A DNA stretch of 35,524 nt from Planctomycetia bacterium (GTDB lineage: Bacteria > Planctomycetota > Planctomycetia > Pirellulales > UBA1268): assembly GCA_026401035.1 (NCBI GenBank), contig JAPLNR010000050.1, forward strand, positions 1 to 35,524. The letters run 5' to 3'. A program made the position numbers and the translations under genes. Positions 1 through 6,959 of the stretch are shown here, in pieces. The notes beneath the pieces are model-generated. The model ran no database searches and was not told the DNA's origin. It worked only from the letters and a program-made list of their open reading frames with translations. The number at the start of each line of letters is the position of its first letter. The first letter of the stretch is position 1.

Positions 1-41
1 GAGATTCTGCGCCGACGGCCGAAAAACGCCTCTGCACGGGG

Positions 42-305
42 TCAGCCAGGCGTTCCTGGATCCGCTGTTTCGGGACAAGGAAGACCGGGCACGCAGCTCA
101 CGAGCCGCCCATCAGCTCGGAATCGGTTACGGACGTGCCATTGGCCGGGCTCCAGCAGGTCGGGCAGGTCGCGGATGTGCCGATGGGCGAGCGTGCCGTC
201 GCTCCGCCGCACGACGAGCAGCCGCGCGGCATCCCGGCGATCGAGGGCCTGCTGCGCGATCAGTTCCGGTGGCAGTTCGTAGTCGTAGAGGTCGGCGTCG
301 GCCAT
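42..305 (-). pseudogene. queA: Truncated queA (tRNA preQ1 ribosyltransferase-isomerase) start
   Basis: Read from the ATG at 305, the first ~54 residues match the QueA N-terminus (YDYELPPELIAQ, then RRDAARLLVV and a DLPDLLEPG turn). QueA transfers the ribosyl part of SAM to preQ1 in tRNA during queuosine synthesis and is normally about 340-360 aa. Here recognisable similarity ends near position 143, and the frame stops at 42 after a further ~34 residues that I cannot align convincingly (a faint V-x-N-x-x-R...RLV pattern may be a decayed remnant). A TTG at 323 would add six residues, but the ATG at 305 gives the usual family start. The gene is divergent from rsmH, with 53 bp between the starts. 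It is either a broken gene or a junction in the assembly. The first 140 bases hold no gene I recognise. Confidence 0.6.
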
Positions 306-358
306 CCGCAAATCGTATCCCAAAACGCGGCTGCCACACGTTGTGTTAAAACTGCGGC

Positions 359-1267
359 ATGTCGTCCAGCATCCACACCAGCGTCCTGCCCGCCGAAGTC
401 ATGTCGTTCCTCGCGGTGAAGCCGGGAACGCGGGTCGTCGATGGCACGCTCGGCGGCGGTGGCCACACACGGCTGCTCGCGGAGGCGGTCGGTCCCGACG
501 GTCTCGTGATCGCGATCGACCGTGATCCGGCCGCGATCGACCGCGGAGCACGGGAACTCGCCGGTCTACCGGTGCGGTTCGCGCAGGCCAACTACTGCGA
601 CATTCCCGAGGTCCTCGACGCCCTGTCGATCGACAAGGTTGACGGCGTGCTCCTCGACGTCGGGCTGTCGAGCGACCAGCTCTCCGACCACGACCGCGGA
701 TTTTCGTTCGACTCCGAGGGCCCGCTCGATCTGCGGTTCGATCCGACGGAGGGCGAGCCGGCCTGGCGGATGGTCAACCGGATGAAGCCCGAGAGCCTGG
801 CCGACATTATTTTTGAGTATGGCGAGGAACGGTTCAGCCGTCGGATCGCCCGCCGGATCGCCGCCGTCCGCGAGAAGCAGCCGATCCGTTCGGCGAAGGA
901 ATTCGCGCGGCTGGTGACCTCGGCAATCCCACGGCAGTATCCGCCACCACGGATCCATCCGGCCACGCGGACATTCCAGGCGCTCCGCATCGCGGTCAAC
1001 CAGGAACTGAAGTCGTTGCGGATCGCGCTGGAGCGGATTCCCACCCGGCTGGCTCCCGGCGGGCGGCTGGTGGTGATTTCATTCCACTCGCTCGAAGACC
1101 GGCTCGCCAAGCAGGCGCTGCGAAACAAACAGGTCTGGGAGTGCCTGACCCGCTCCCCCGTCGAGGCCTCGGACGAGGAGGTGCAGCGCAACCCCCGGAG
1201 CCGCTCCGCCAAACTTCGGGCGGCCCAACTGGCCGGAGCACCGTCCGATTCGCAACTCGGACAGTGA
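359..1267 (+). CDS. rsmH: RsmH, 16S rRNA (cytosine-1402-N4)-methyltransferase
   Basis: The 302-aa product has the full RsmH/MraW length and motifs: an N-terminal HTSVLPAEV substrate-side segment, the SAM-binding loop DGTLGGGGHT at about residues 28-37, the acidic DRDP motif, GVLLDVGLSSDQL, FQALRIAVNQEL, and the C-terminal VISFHSLEDR. The enzyme methylates N4 of C1402 in the ribosomal P site in the cytoplasm. In most bacteria it opens the dcw cluster and is followed by ftsL and ftsI. Here a 141-bp tandem repeat and then a LysM protein follow, which fits Planctomycetota, where the FtsZ division machinery is missing. No strong Shine-Dalgarno precedes the ATG; the start is set by the conserved N-terminus. 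Confidence 0.96.
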   Translation: MSSSIHTSVLPAEVMSFLAVKPGTRVVDGTLGGGGHTRLLAEAVGPDGLVIAIDRDPAAIDRGARELAGLPVRFAQANYCDIPEVLDALSIDKVDGVLLDVGLSSDQLSDHDRGFSFDSEGPLDLRFDPTEGEPAWRMVNRMKPESLADIIFEYGEERFSRRIARRIAAVREKQPIRSAKEFARLVTSAIPRQYPPPRIHPATRTFQALRIAVNQELKSLRIALERIPTRLAPGGRLVVISFHSLEDRLAKQALRNKQVWECLTRSPVEASDEEVQRNPRSRSAKLRAAQLAGAPSDSQLGQ

Positions 1268-1320
1268 GAGCTTTTCTCGCGAACGCCTAGCGGCAGTCCC
1301 CGGCTCCCATGAACGAGCGA

Positions 1321-1715
1321 GGCGCAGGGATCGGCGGAAGCTCGACGAGCATCGGAGATTTCGCTCGCCAGACGAATGCGGAGCGAGTCAACGCATCGCG
1401 AAATATCCCTGCGAAGGAGACTTCTGCCGTCCCGCAGCCGGAACCTCACCCTCCAACGGCAGGCGCAGGGATCGGCGGAAGCTCGACGAGCATCGGAGAT
1501 TTCGCTCGCCAGACGAATGCGGAACGAGCCGACGCATCGCGAAATATCCCTGCGAAGGAGACTTCCGCCGTCCCGCAGCCGGAACCTCACCATCCAACGG
1601 CAGGCGCAGGGATCGGCGGAAGCTCGACGAGCATCGGAGATTTCGCCCGCCAGACGAATGCGGAGCGAGTCAACGCATCGCGAAATATCCCTGCGAAGGA
1701 GACTTCTGCCGTCCC
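1321..1715. repeat. Tandem 141-bp structured repeat, 2.8 copies
   Basis: Copies begin at 1321, 1462 and 1603 with an exact period of 141 bp and only a few substitutions between them. Each unit can fold: CGCAGGGAT (1323-1331 in copy 1) pairs with ATCCCTGCG (1405-1413), ATTTCGC (1358-1364) pairs with GCGAAAT (1398-1404), and the left-arm bulge holds a small GCTCGACGAGC palindrome (1340-1350). The two right arms are contiguous, so the unit forms a branched stem. Because 141 is a multiple of three, a 136-aa frame (1309-1719) of 47-residue repeats is open, but other frames on both strands are open too, and I see no ribosome site or known domain. I read it as a non-coding repeat. It occupies most of the 639-bp gap between rsmH and the LysM gene. 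Confidence 0.85.
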
Positions 1716-1906
1716 GTAGCCGGTTTGGGCGCAAGCGGCAGGTCGCCGCCGGGGCTCGTCTCTCCCGACGGGGGGTGCTGCAGACTTGCTGGATACGATT
1801 TGGCCGCTTTCCAGCGGTCCTTCCGCTCTGGAAACGAGCGGCCCGATTCAGCACAATCCCGCCCCCCCGGGGAGACATTCCCGGCCACGCAATCGGGTGG
1901 AAATAG

Positions 1907-2629
1907 ATGGGACGCGAGACAAAACTTCTGCTGGCGGTCTTGGCCGCGCTTACGGGCGCCTTCGTCGGCGTCTTGTCGATGAAACTGCTGGTTTCCCGCC
2001 CTCCCAGCGGCACCGGCCCCGACGTCGAAGTGCCGCACCAACTCGCGGAGGCGCAGGATCTCGTCGAGCCACCGGCCCTCGAACCGGGCGGTTTGAAAGT
2101 TGCCGGGTATGCCGCAGCCCCCGCCCTGATGCCGCAACCGCCTGAGCCGGCGTCACCCGCTGCCGCACCCCTGCGGGATCCATTCGTGTCGCAGGCGGCC
2201 CTGACTCAGCCGGATCTCCAGTCACAGGAACCGGCGGAAACCGGCGCCGAACTCGCTCCGCCGCCGATGGATCTGGCACCGTTGCCGGCACAGCCAGCTT
2301 CTCCGCGGGCCTCCGCACAGCCGGTCGACGAGCCGCCGCAACCGCTGGCCCCGCCCACGGCTGCCGCCCAATCCTTTTTGCCGAGCCCGCTCCCTGAGTC
2401 GCAGCCCTCGAACAATCTGCCGATCACCGGCTCCCACGTCGCCCAGCCGGGCGACTCCTGGTGGTCGCTCGCGGAACGGGCCTACGGCGACGGCCGCCTC
2501 TACAGAGCGCTCTTCGCCTGGAACCGCGCGCTCGCCCCGCGGGTCGCGCTTACGCCGGGCACACAGCTCGACATTCCACCGCAGCCTCGGCTGCAGGCCG
2601 CGTGGCCGAAGCTCGTGCCGCAGCAGTAG
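1907..2629 (+). CDS. Membrane-anchored LysM-domain protein
   Basis: The 240-aa protein starts with a short basic stretch and one hydrophobic segment (about residues 6-26), a signal anchor that would leave the rest outside the cytoplasm. Residues ~30-170 are rich in proline, alanine and glutamine and look disordered. A C-terminal LysM domain at about 176-225 reads HVAQPGDSWWSLAERAYGDG, then ALFAWNRAL and a PGTQLDIPP end. LysM domains bind N-acetylglucosamine polymers such as peptidoglycan, so tethering of the membrane to the wall is the likely role. A purine-rich GGTGG sits about 7 nt upstream of the ATG. The gene occupies the place after rsmH where ftsL sits in other bacteria, but I see no sequence likeness to FtsL. 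Confidence 0.85.
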   Translation: MGRETKLLLAVLAALTGAFVGVLSMKLLVSRPPSGTGPDVEVPHQLAEAQDLVEPPALEPGGLKVAGYAAAPALMPQPPEPASPAAAPLRDPFVSQAALTQPDLQSQEPAETGAELAPPPMDLAPLPAQPASPRASAQPVDEPPQPLAPPTAAAQSFLPSPLPESQPSNNLPITGSHVAQPGDSWWSLAERAYGDGRLYRALFAWNRALAPRVALTPGTQLDIPPQPRLQAAWPKLVPQQ

Positions 2630-2737
2630 GGTCGCCTTGATCGAGGGCCCGATCGTGTTCGGCGTACGATGGGTGCCAGGGCCGAATGGCTTTCCCGGGG
2701 AACTGCTGCCGGCAGGGAGATGGCTCTGCGTCAGCGA

Positions 2738-3685
2738 CTACTTCGCGCCGAACTTGTACGCGGTGTTCTTCGGGTCGAAGTCGGCGTCGGTGAAGCCGTT
2801 GTTGGTCTTCACGTTCATGTAGGTGTATTCCTCCATGAGCAGCGGCTGACCGCCCTGTTCCTGGGGCCAATCGTAGGCCTCGTAGCGGATCGGGATCGTG
2901 AGTTCGTCGTCGATGAAGACGCGGGCCAGATGGAAGCGGAAGTTGCGGCGCGGCACCGGGTGCACCACCTGCACGCAGGTGCAGATGCGGCCATTGACCT
3001 TGGCGTTGGGATAGAAGTTGACGTCGCATTCGCCAAACTTGCTGTCGTGCTCGGCGACCTCGACGAGGCGGCGGGTGAGGTTCTCCACACCGAGTTCGGT
3101 GATCGGATACCGGTTGCCCTGCATGGCGAGCATGCTCTGCGGCTTGAGCGACACCATGCCCACCATGGCCCGCACGCCGCTGCCGGCGTGGGCCAGCATG
3201 TTGCCGTCGTTGTTTCCGTCGACGTAAATCACTTCCTGCCCCTTTACGGCGTCGGGTCCGAGGAAGTAGAGGTAGACGCTGAACGGTTGCTGGCGAATCT
3301 TGGCGAACATGTATTCGTGCTCGCCGAGTTTGCCGTCGATCCGCTCACGCTTGACGACGGTGCAGGAATAGTCCTGGATGTTGGTGCGGATGCTGGTAAG
3401 GCCCCGCTGGGCCAGTTCGAGTGCCGGCTGCAACGGATGGGCGCCGGCGGCCGAGGCCACCGCATCGCCAGCGTTGGCGTTGCCCTGGGGCAGGCCGCCA
3501 TTCGGCAGCAGTCCCGGGCCCAGTTGCGCGGGAGCCTGAGCGGCGGGAGCCAGTTCGGCTGGAGCCACCGGGGTCTGGGCGGCGGGAGCGGCCACCTGGC
3601 CGTAGACGGCGGCCGATCCTCCGAAAACGGAGGCTGCCAACACAACAATGCCGCCACCGAAAAGCGTCCTTGTCAGACCGGCCAT
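2738..3685 (-). CDS. Exported DUF1571-family protein
   Basis: The 315-aa product begins with a Sec signal peptide (hydrophobic residues ~8-26, ending VYGQ) and an alanine/proline/glutamine-rich linker to about residue 85. The remaining ~225 residues match the DUF1571 pattern: a YSCTVVKRERIDGKL strand pair, RQQPFSVYLYFLGP, GQEVIYVDG, a short helix with MVSLKPQSMLAMQGNRYPITELG, and terminal strands ending YTYMNVKTNNGFTDADFDP. The family is common in planctomycetes and has been compared with LolA-like lipoprotein-binding folds; its function is not established. The ATG at 3685 has a strong site (GGAGGATGAGAG) just upstream, which settles the start. It is divergent from the MBL hydrolase gene and convergent with the LysM gene. 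Confidence 0.85.
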   Translation of the reverse strand: MAGLTRTLFGGGIVVLAASVFGGSAAVYGQVAAPAAQTPVAPAELAPAAQAPAQLGPGLLPNGGLPQGNANAGDAVASAAGAHPLQPALELAQRGLTSIRTNIQDYSCTVVKRERIDGKLGEHEYMFAKIRQQPFSVYLYFLGPDAVKGQEVIYVDGNNDGNMLAHAGSGVRAMVGMVSLKPQSMLAMQGNRYPITELGVENLTRRLVEVAEHDSKFGECDVNFYPNAKVNGRICTCVQVVHPVPRRNFRFHLARVFIDDELTIPIRYEAYDWPQEQGGQPLLMEEYTYMNVKTNNGFTDADFDPKNTAYKFGAK

Positions 3686-3728
3686 CTCTCATCCTCCATG
3701 GATCGAAACAGATACTTTTCGTCATCGA

Positions 3729-3745
3729 CCCCGCCGACGGCGGGG
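3729..3745. other. GC-rich hairpin in divergent intergenic region
   Basis: CCCCGCCG and CGGCGGGG form 8-bp perfect arms around a single central A, in the 328-bp gap between the divergent DUF1571 and MBL genes. It is too short-looped for a stable RNA hairpin of full length but could act as an operator or a palindromic repeat. I see nothing else definite in this gap apart from an AT-richer patch near 3915-3935 that could hold a promoter for the plus-strand genes. Confidence 0.35.
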
Positions 3746-4013
3746 CATGAACGATCGCGTAACCACCCGTACGGCCTGCCGATCCGTTGAGATCTTCCTG
3801 CGCGTTTCGGATCGTCACCCGGGCTCGACCATGCACGCTGCGTTGGTCGTGCGGCCCGATGGCGAGGCGGGAGTCTAGCGGCGGCGCGGGGGGCCGACCA
3901 CCCCAGTTCACCCTGCTTTTAGGGCAAAATAACTGAAAGTCTTGCCCGGTCGTCGGGCGCCAACGATGCTCGGTCTGGCTCCGCTGCCGCCGCCCCGCCC
4001 CAGGTTCCTCCCG

Positions 4014-4715
4014 ATGCGCCACGTCGACCTCCTCGAACCGACCTCCACCGTTCGCGTGGCCCGGATCGAATCGGCCCCATTTGCGGAAAACAGTTATGTG
4101 CTGTTCCGGTCGGGTGTTTCGGAGTGCCTCGTCGTCGATCCGGGGTTCGAGCCCGATCGGATCATCGCCTGGATCCGGTCGCACGGACTCGTGCCGCAGG
4201 CGATCCTTCTCACGCACGGCCATTCCGACCACATCGCCGGCAACGAGGTGCTGCGGGACGAGTGGCCCCGGTTGCCGATCCTCATCGGCCGCGGCGACGC
4301 ACCGAAGCTGATCGATCCGGCCGGCAACCTCTCGGGGGCCTTCGGGCTTGCGCTCAAGAGCCCGCCAGCCGACCGGCTGCTCGACGACGGGGAACGGCTG
4401 GAACTGGCCGGCTTCACGATCAACGTCTTCGAGATTCCGGGGCACTCGTCCGGGCACGTGGTGTTTTGCATCGCGGACACCACGCCCCCGCTCGTCTTCG
4501 GTGGCGACGTGCTGTTTCGCGAGAGCATCGGGCGGACGGATTTTCCCGACGGCGATTTTGCGGCCCTCGCCGCCGGCATTCGCAACCGGCTCTACACGCT
4601 GCCGGATGACACGACCGTGTTTCCCGGCCACGGAGACACGACGACCGTGGGCCACGAGCGGCGGCACAACCCCTTCGTGCCGGGAATCAGCGGCCCCGGC
4701 CAGGCCACCGATTGA
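4014..4715 (+). CDS. MBL-fold metallohydrolase, glyoxalase II-like
   Basis: The 233-aa protein carries the zinc-ligand motifs of the metallo-beta-lactamase fold: THGHSDH at residues 67-73, a histidine in IPGHSSGHV, an aspartate in FGGDVLFRESIGRTDF, and a histidine in VFPGHGDTTT. Length and the GRTDFPDGD region resemble the compact YcbL-type branch of glyoxalase II-like hydrolases, which act on thioesters such as S-lactoylglutathione or related substrates in the cytoplasm. The exact substrate cannot be read. The frame is open from 3942, but the ATG at 4014 gives the usual family N-terminus and the upstream part is low-complexity proline-rich. Its stop overlaps or nearly touches the start region of plsC, so the two are probably cotranscribed. 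Confidence 0.88.
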   Translation: MRHVDLLEPTSTVRVARIESAPFAENSYVLFRSGVSECLVVDPGFEPDRIIAWIRSHGLVPQAILLTHGHSDHIAGNEVLRDEWPRLPILIGRGDAPKLIDPAGNLSGAFGLALKSPPADRLLDDGERLELAGFTINVFEIPGHSSGHVVFCIADTTPPLVFGGDVLFRESIGRTDFPDGDFAALAAGIRNRLYTLPDDTTVFPGHGDTTTVGHERRHNPFVPGISGPGQATD

Positions 4716-4747
4716 CCCCCGTGTTCCCCTCCGCAGACACTCTAGTG

Positions 4748-5431
4748 ATGCTCTCTCCAGCCGACAGCCACCAGCCCTCCGCGCCGCCGCTGGCCGGCAA
4801 CGCAGCCGCGGGCCCGACGGCGCTGTGCCGCGCGGCAGGCCTGTCGTTGGCGGCGCTGGCCCGGCTGCTCAGCGGCGCGAGCGTGCGCTGGGTCGCCAGT
4901 CAGCCCGACACCTGCCAGCGGGTCTACTTTGCCAATCACACGAGCCATCTCGACGCCATCGTGATCTGGTCGTCGCTGCCGCAGGCGGTGCGGGAACTGA
5001 CGCGACCGGTCGCCGCCAAGGACTACTGGTCGCGGGGCGTCGTTCGCCGCTGGCTTGCCCAGGAGGTGTTCAATGCGATCCTCATCGACCGCACCGACAT
5101 CAAGGTGCACCAAAGCCCGGTCGACCTGATGCTGCGCGAGGTGGGGAGCACGAAGTCGCTGATCGTTTTCCCGGAGGGGAGCCGCAGCGTCACCGGCGAA
5201 ATCGGTGAATTCAAGAGCGGCCTCTACTACCTGGCGAAGAAGCGACCCGAGATCGAACTGGTGCCGGTGCACATCGACAACCTCAACCGCGTGCTGCCGC
5301 GCGGGGAGTTCCTGCCGGTGCCCCTGCTCTCCTGCATCAGCTTCGGCCCGCCCTTGTGGCTGGAGCGCGGCGAGGCGAAGCTCGATTTCCTCGACCGGGC
5401 CCGCCGCGCCGTGATCGCCCTGAAAGAGTAG
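4748..5431 (+). CDS. plsC: 1-acyl-sn-glycerol-3-phosphate acyltransferase (PlsC family)
   Basis: The protein has the acyltransferase block I NHTSHLDAI (catalytic H-x4-D) and block III VFPEGSRSVTGEIGEFKSG, followed by a VPVHIDNL strand. PlsC acylates lysophosphatidic acid to phosphatidic acid at the cytoplasmic membrane, the substrate of the neighbouring CdsA. Length is about 227 aa from the ATG at 4748; TTG at 4712 (overlapping the MBL stop) and GTG at 4721 are alternative in-frame starts, and none has a clear ribosome site. Ten bases separate it from cdsA, a clear operon arrangement. The order MBL-plsC-cdsA suggests a lipid-synthesis transcription unit, though a lipid role for the MBL enzyme is only inferred from position. 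Other acyltransferases of the PlsC superfamily (for ornithine lipids, for example) cannot be excluded. Confidence 0.87.
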   Translation: MLSPADSHQPSAPPLAGNAAAGPTALCRAAGLSLAALARLLSGASVRWVASQPDTCQRVYFANHTSHLDAIVIWSSLPQAVRELTRPVAAKDYWSRGVVRRWLAQEVFNAILIDRTDIKVHQSPVDLMLREVGSTKSLIVFPEGSRSVTGEIGEFKSGLYYLAKKRPEIELVPVHIDNLNRVLPRGEFLPVPLLSCISFGPPLWLERGEAKLDFLDRARRAVIALKE

Positions 5432-5441
5432 CCGTCTCCCG

Positions 5442-6404
5442 ATGAACGACATCCGCACGATCGCCCTCATCACCGGCGTCCTCACGCTGCTCACGGCCGC
5501 CACCGCCGTCGGGCAATTTCTCAAGCGGCACCCCGACCGCGGCCTCGATCCGGCGGCGGTGAACACGTTCAACCTGCGGCTGCGCGGCTGGTGGATCATG
5601 TGCACCGTGCTCGCGGCCGCGTTCTGGCTCGGCACGACGGCCACGGTCGTGCTCTTCGGGCTGGTGTCGTTCTGGGCGCTCCGCGAGTTCATCACTCTCA
5701 CGCCCACCCGCAAGGGCGACCACCGCGCCCTGTTCTGGGTCTTCTTCCTCTTCACGCCGCTGCACTACGTGCTCGTCGGGCTCAACCGCTACGACATCTT
5801 CAGCGTCTTCCTGCCCGTCTACGCCACGCTCTTCGTGCTCGCCCGCGTGGCCTTCGCCGGCGACTACAAACGGTTTCTCGAGCGGACCGCGAAGATCCAG
5901 GCCGGCCTCGTCGTCTGTGTCTACTGCCTGAGCTTCGCCCCGGCGCTGCTGCAGATCCAGATCGCGGGCGCGGCCCCTGCCGGCCGCAGCGCCAACTTCC
6001 GGCTGCTCTTTTTCCTCATCCTGCTCGTGCAGTTCGCCGACTGCATGCAGTATGTCTGGAGCCGGATGCTCGGCCGCCGGCTCGTGGCCCCGACCGTCAG
6101 CTCCAACCGCACCTGGGAGGGCCTCCTCGGCAGCGCGACGAGCACCGCGTTGCTGGCCGCCGTGCTCTGGTGGGCCGCGCCCCCCTTCGAGCCCTGGCAG
6201 GCGGCGCTCGCCGGCTTCGTGATCGCCATCATGGGCTTTGCCGGCGGCATGACGATGTCGGCGATCAAGCGCGACCGCGGCGTGAAGGACTACGGCACGC
6301 TCGTGGTTGGTCACGGCGGCGTGCTCGACCGGATCGACTCGATGTGCTTCGCCGCGCCGGTCTTCTACCACATCACGCTACTGGTCGCGGGAGCGGCACC
6401 GTAA
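5442..6404 (+). CDS. cdsA: Phosphatidate cytidylyltransferase CdsA
   Basis: The 320-aa polytopic membrane protein has about eight hydrophobic segments and the CdsA C-terminal signature: SNRTWEGLLGS, GFAGGMTMSAIKRDRGVKD, then GHGGVLDRIDSM with the conserved aspartates. It makes CDP-diacylglycerol from phosphatidic acid and CTP, the branch point for phospholipids, and so uses the product of plsC directly upstream. The ATG at 5442 follows the plsC stop by 10 nt. The TAA stop at 6402-6404 is followed without any gap by an 18-bp palindrome (6405-6422), which probably shapes the mRNA 3' end. Confidence 0.94.
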   Translation: MNDIRTIALITGVLTLLTAATAVGQFLKRHPDRGLDPAAVNTFNLRLRGWWIMCTVLAAAFWLGTTATVVLFGLVSFWALREFITLTPTRKGDHRALFWVFFLFTPLHYVLVGLNRYDIFSVFLPVYATLFVLARVAFAGDYKRFLERTAKIQAGLVVCVYCLSFAPALLQIQIAGAAPAGRSANFRLLFFLILLVQFADCMQYVWSRMLGRRLVAPTVSSNRTWEGLLGSATSTALLAAVLWWAAPPFEPWQAALAGFVIAIMGFAGGMTMSAIKRDRGVKDYGTLVVGHGGVLDRIDSMCFAAPVFYHITLLVAGAAP

Positions 6405-6422
6405 GACAGGCTGCAGCCTGTC
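6405..6422. repeat. Stop-adjacent 18-bp perfect palindrome
   Basis: GACAGGCTGCAGCCTGTC is perfectly self-complementary and begins at the base after the cdsA stop codon. A near-identical copy (central GA instead of GC) lies at 25316-25333, again touching a stop codon. No T-run follows, so it is not a standard intrinsic terminator. Confidence 0.8.
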
Positions 6423-6486
6423 CCAATCCTGTTCGGCACAAGGATTGCCGCGATGTGGGCCTGGCGTTTGGGACCGAGAGTCAATC

Positions 6487-6628
6487 CGCCCAACCGGCCC
6501 GGGGTTGCCCATGCCCCATCGCCGGACGTTCGCTTCGGGCATCCTGCCCTGCGCTCTCTGCACGCCGGCTGCGCTCCGCCATCCTGGCTGCGCTGGCCGC
6601 CGAGCCCGGCTCCCGGGGCACGGGCAAC
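6487..6628 (-). repeat. TIR repeat family, copy P
   Basis: This is a ~140-bp intergenic repeat related to copies at 6674-6819 and 25148-25291, but inverted with respect to them. It is bounded by inverted arms (GTTGCCCATGCCCC at 6504-6517 and GGGGCACGGGCAAC at 6615-6628) and has a conserved interior containing CGCCGGACGTTCGC and CATCCTGCCCTGCGCTC. The flank GCCCAACCGG at 6488 is also shared. There is no open frame with a protein-like product. With copy Q it forms a head-to-head pair. Confidence 0.8.
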
Positions 6629-6673
6629 CTCGCGCCTTCCCGAAGGAGATGACACCAGACAGACGGAGGCGAA

Positions 6674-6819
6674 GGGCCACCCATGCCCCGGGAGCCGGCG
6701 TTGCTGACCAGCGGAGCCATGGATGGCGGAGCGCAGTCAGCATCGAGTAAGCGAAGCCCAGGATGGGCGCAGCGCACGTCCGGCGACGGGGCGTGGGTGG
6801 CCCGAAGCCGGATTGGGCG
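6674..6819 (+). repeat. TIR repeat family, copy Q
   Basis: The second copy has arms GGGCCACCCATGCCCC (from 6674) and CGGGGCGTGGGTGGCCC (ending 6803), then CCGAAGCCGGATTGGGCG. Interior blocks such as GGAGCCGGCGTTGCTGAC and GCACGTCCGGCGACGGGG match copy R closely. It is separated from the inverted copy P by 45 bp. The arm sequence differs from P and R, but both sides have changed together. Confidence 0.8.
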
Positions 6820-6902
6820 AGTCGAGGCAGTCGCCCTGCCGAATAGGATTGAGACTGTCTTGGTGAGACACGGCCTGTCACGGCTGGGCACGTGCTGCTG
6901 TG

Positions 6903-6930
6903 CCGCATTGGTCGCCGGCAGCAGAAGTCT
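6903..6930 (+). repeat. Short second repeat motif, copy 1
   Basis: CCGCATTGGTCGCCGG followed by GCAGAAGTCT recurs at 24970-25000 with a few extra bases in the middle. Here the GCATTGG start also pairs with CCAATGC about 40 bp downstream (near 6950), making a stem just beyond the end of the DUF1570 gene on the other strand. It may serve as a 3'-end hairpin for that gene. Together with the palindrome and the TIR repeats it fills the 555-bp gap 6405-6959, in which I see no gene. Confidence 0.5.
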
Positions 6931-6959
6931 CCGTCGCGGTGGCCAATGCGGGCTATCGA

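Noticed and set aside
1321..1715. CRISPR-like array
   Set aside because: Contiguous 141-bp tandem units without short repeats and unique spacers, and no cas genes.
1309..1719. 136-aa repeat protein from the 141-bp units
   Set aside because: Several frames are open on both strands, there is no ribosome site, the units fold on themselves, and the stop comes from a single C-to-T change in the last copy.
5337..6371. 344-aa minus-strand frame opposite plsC/cdsA
   Set aside because: Shadow of the well-supported cdsA; composition (Glu/His/Arg/Gly-rich) is the usual antisense pattern.
6307..6908. Short open frames on both strands in the 6.4-6.9 kb gap
   Set aside because: They translate the TIR repeats (peptides such as HAPSPDVRFGHPALRSL recur at each copy on either strand) and carry no ribosome site.
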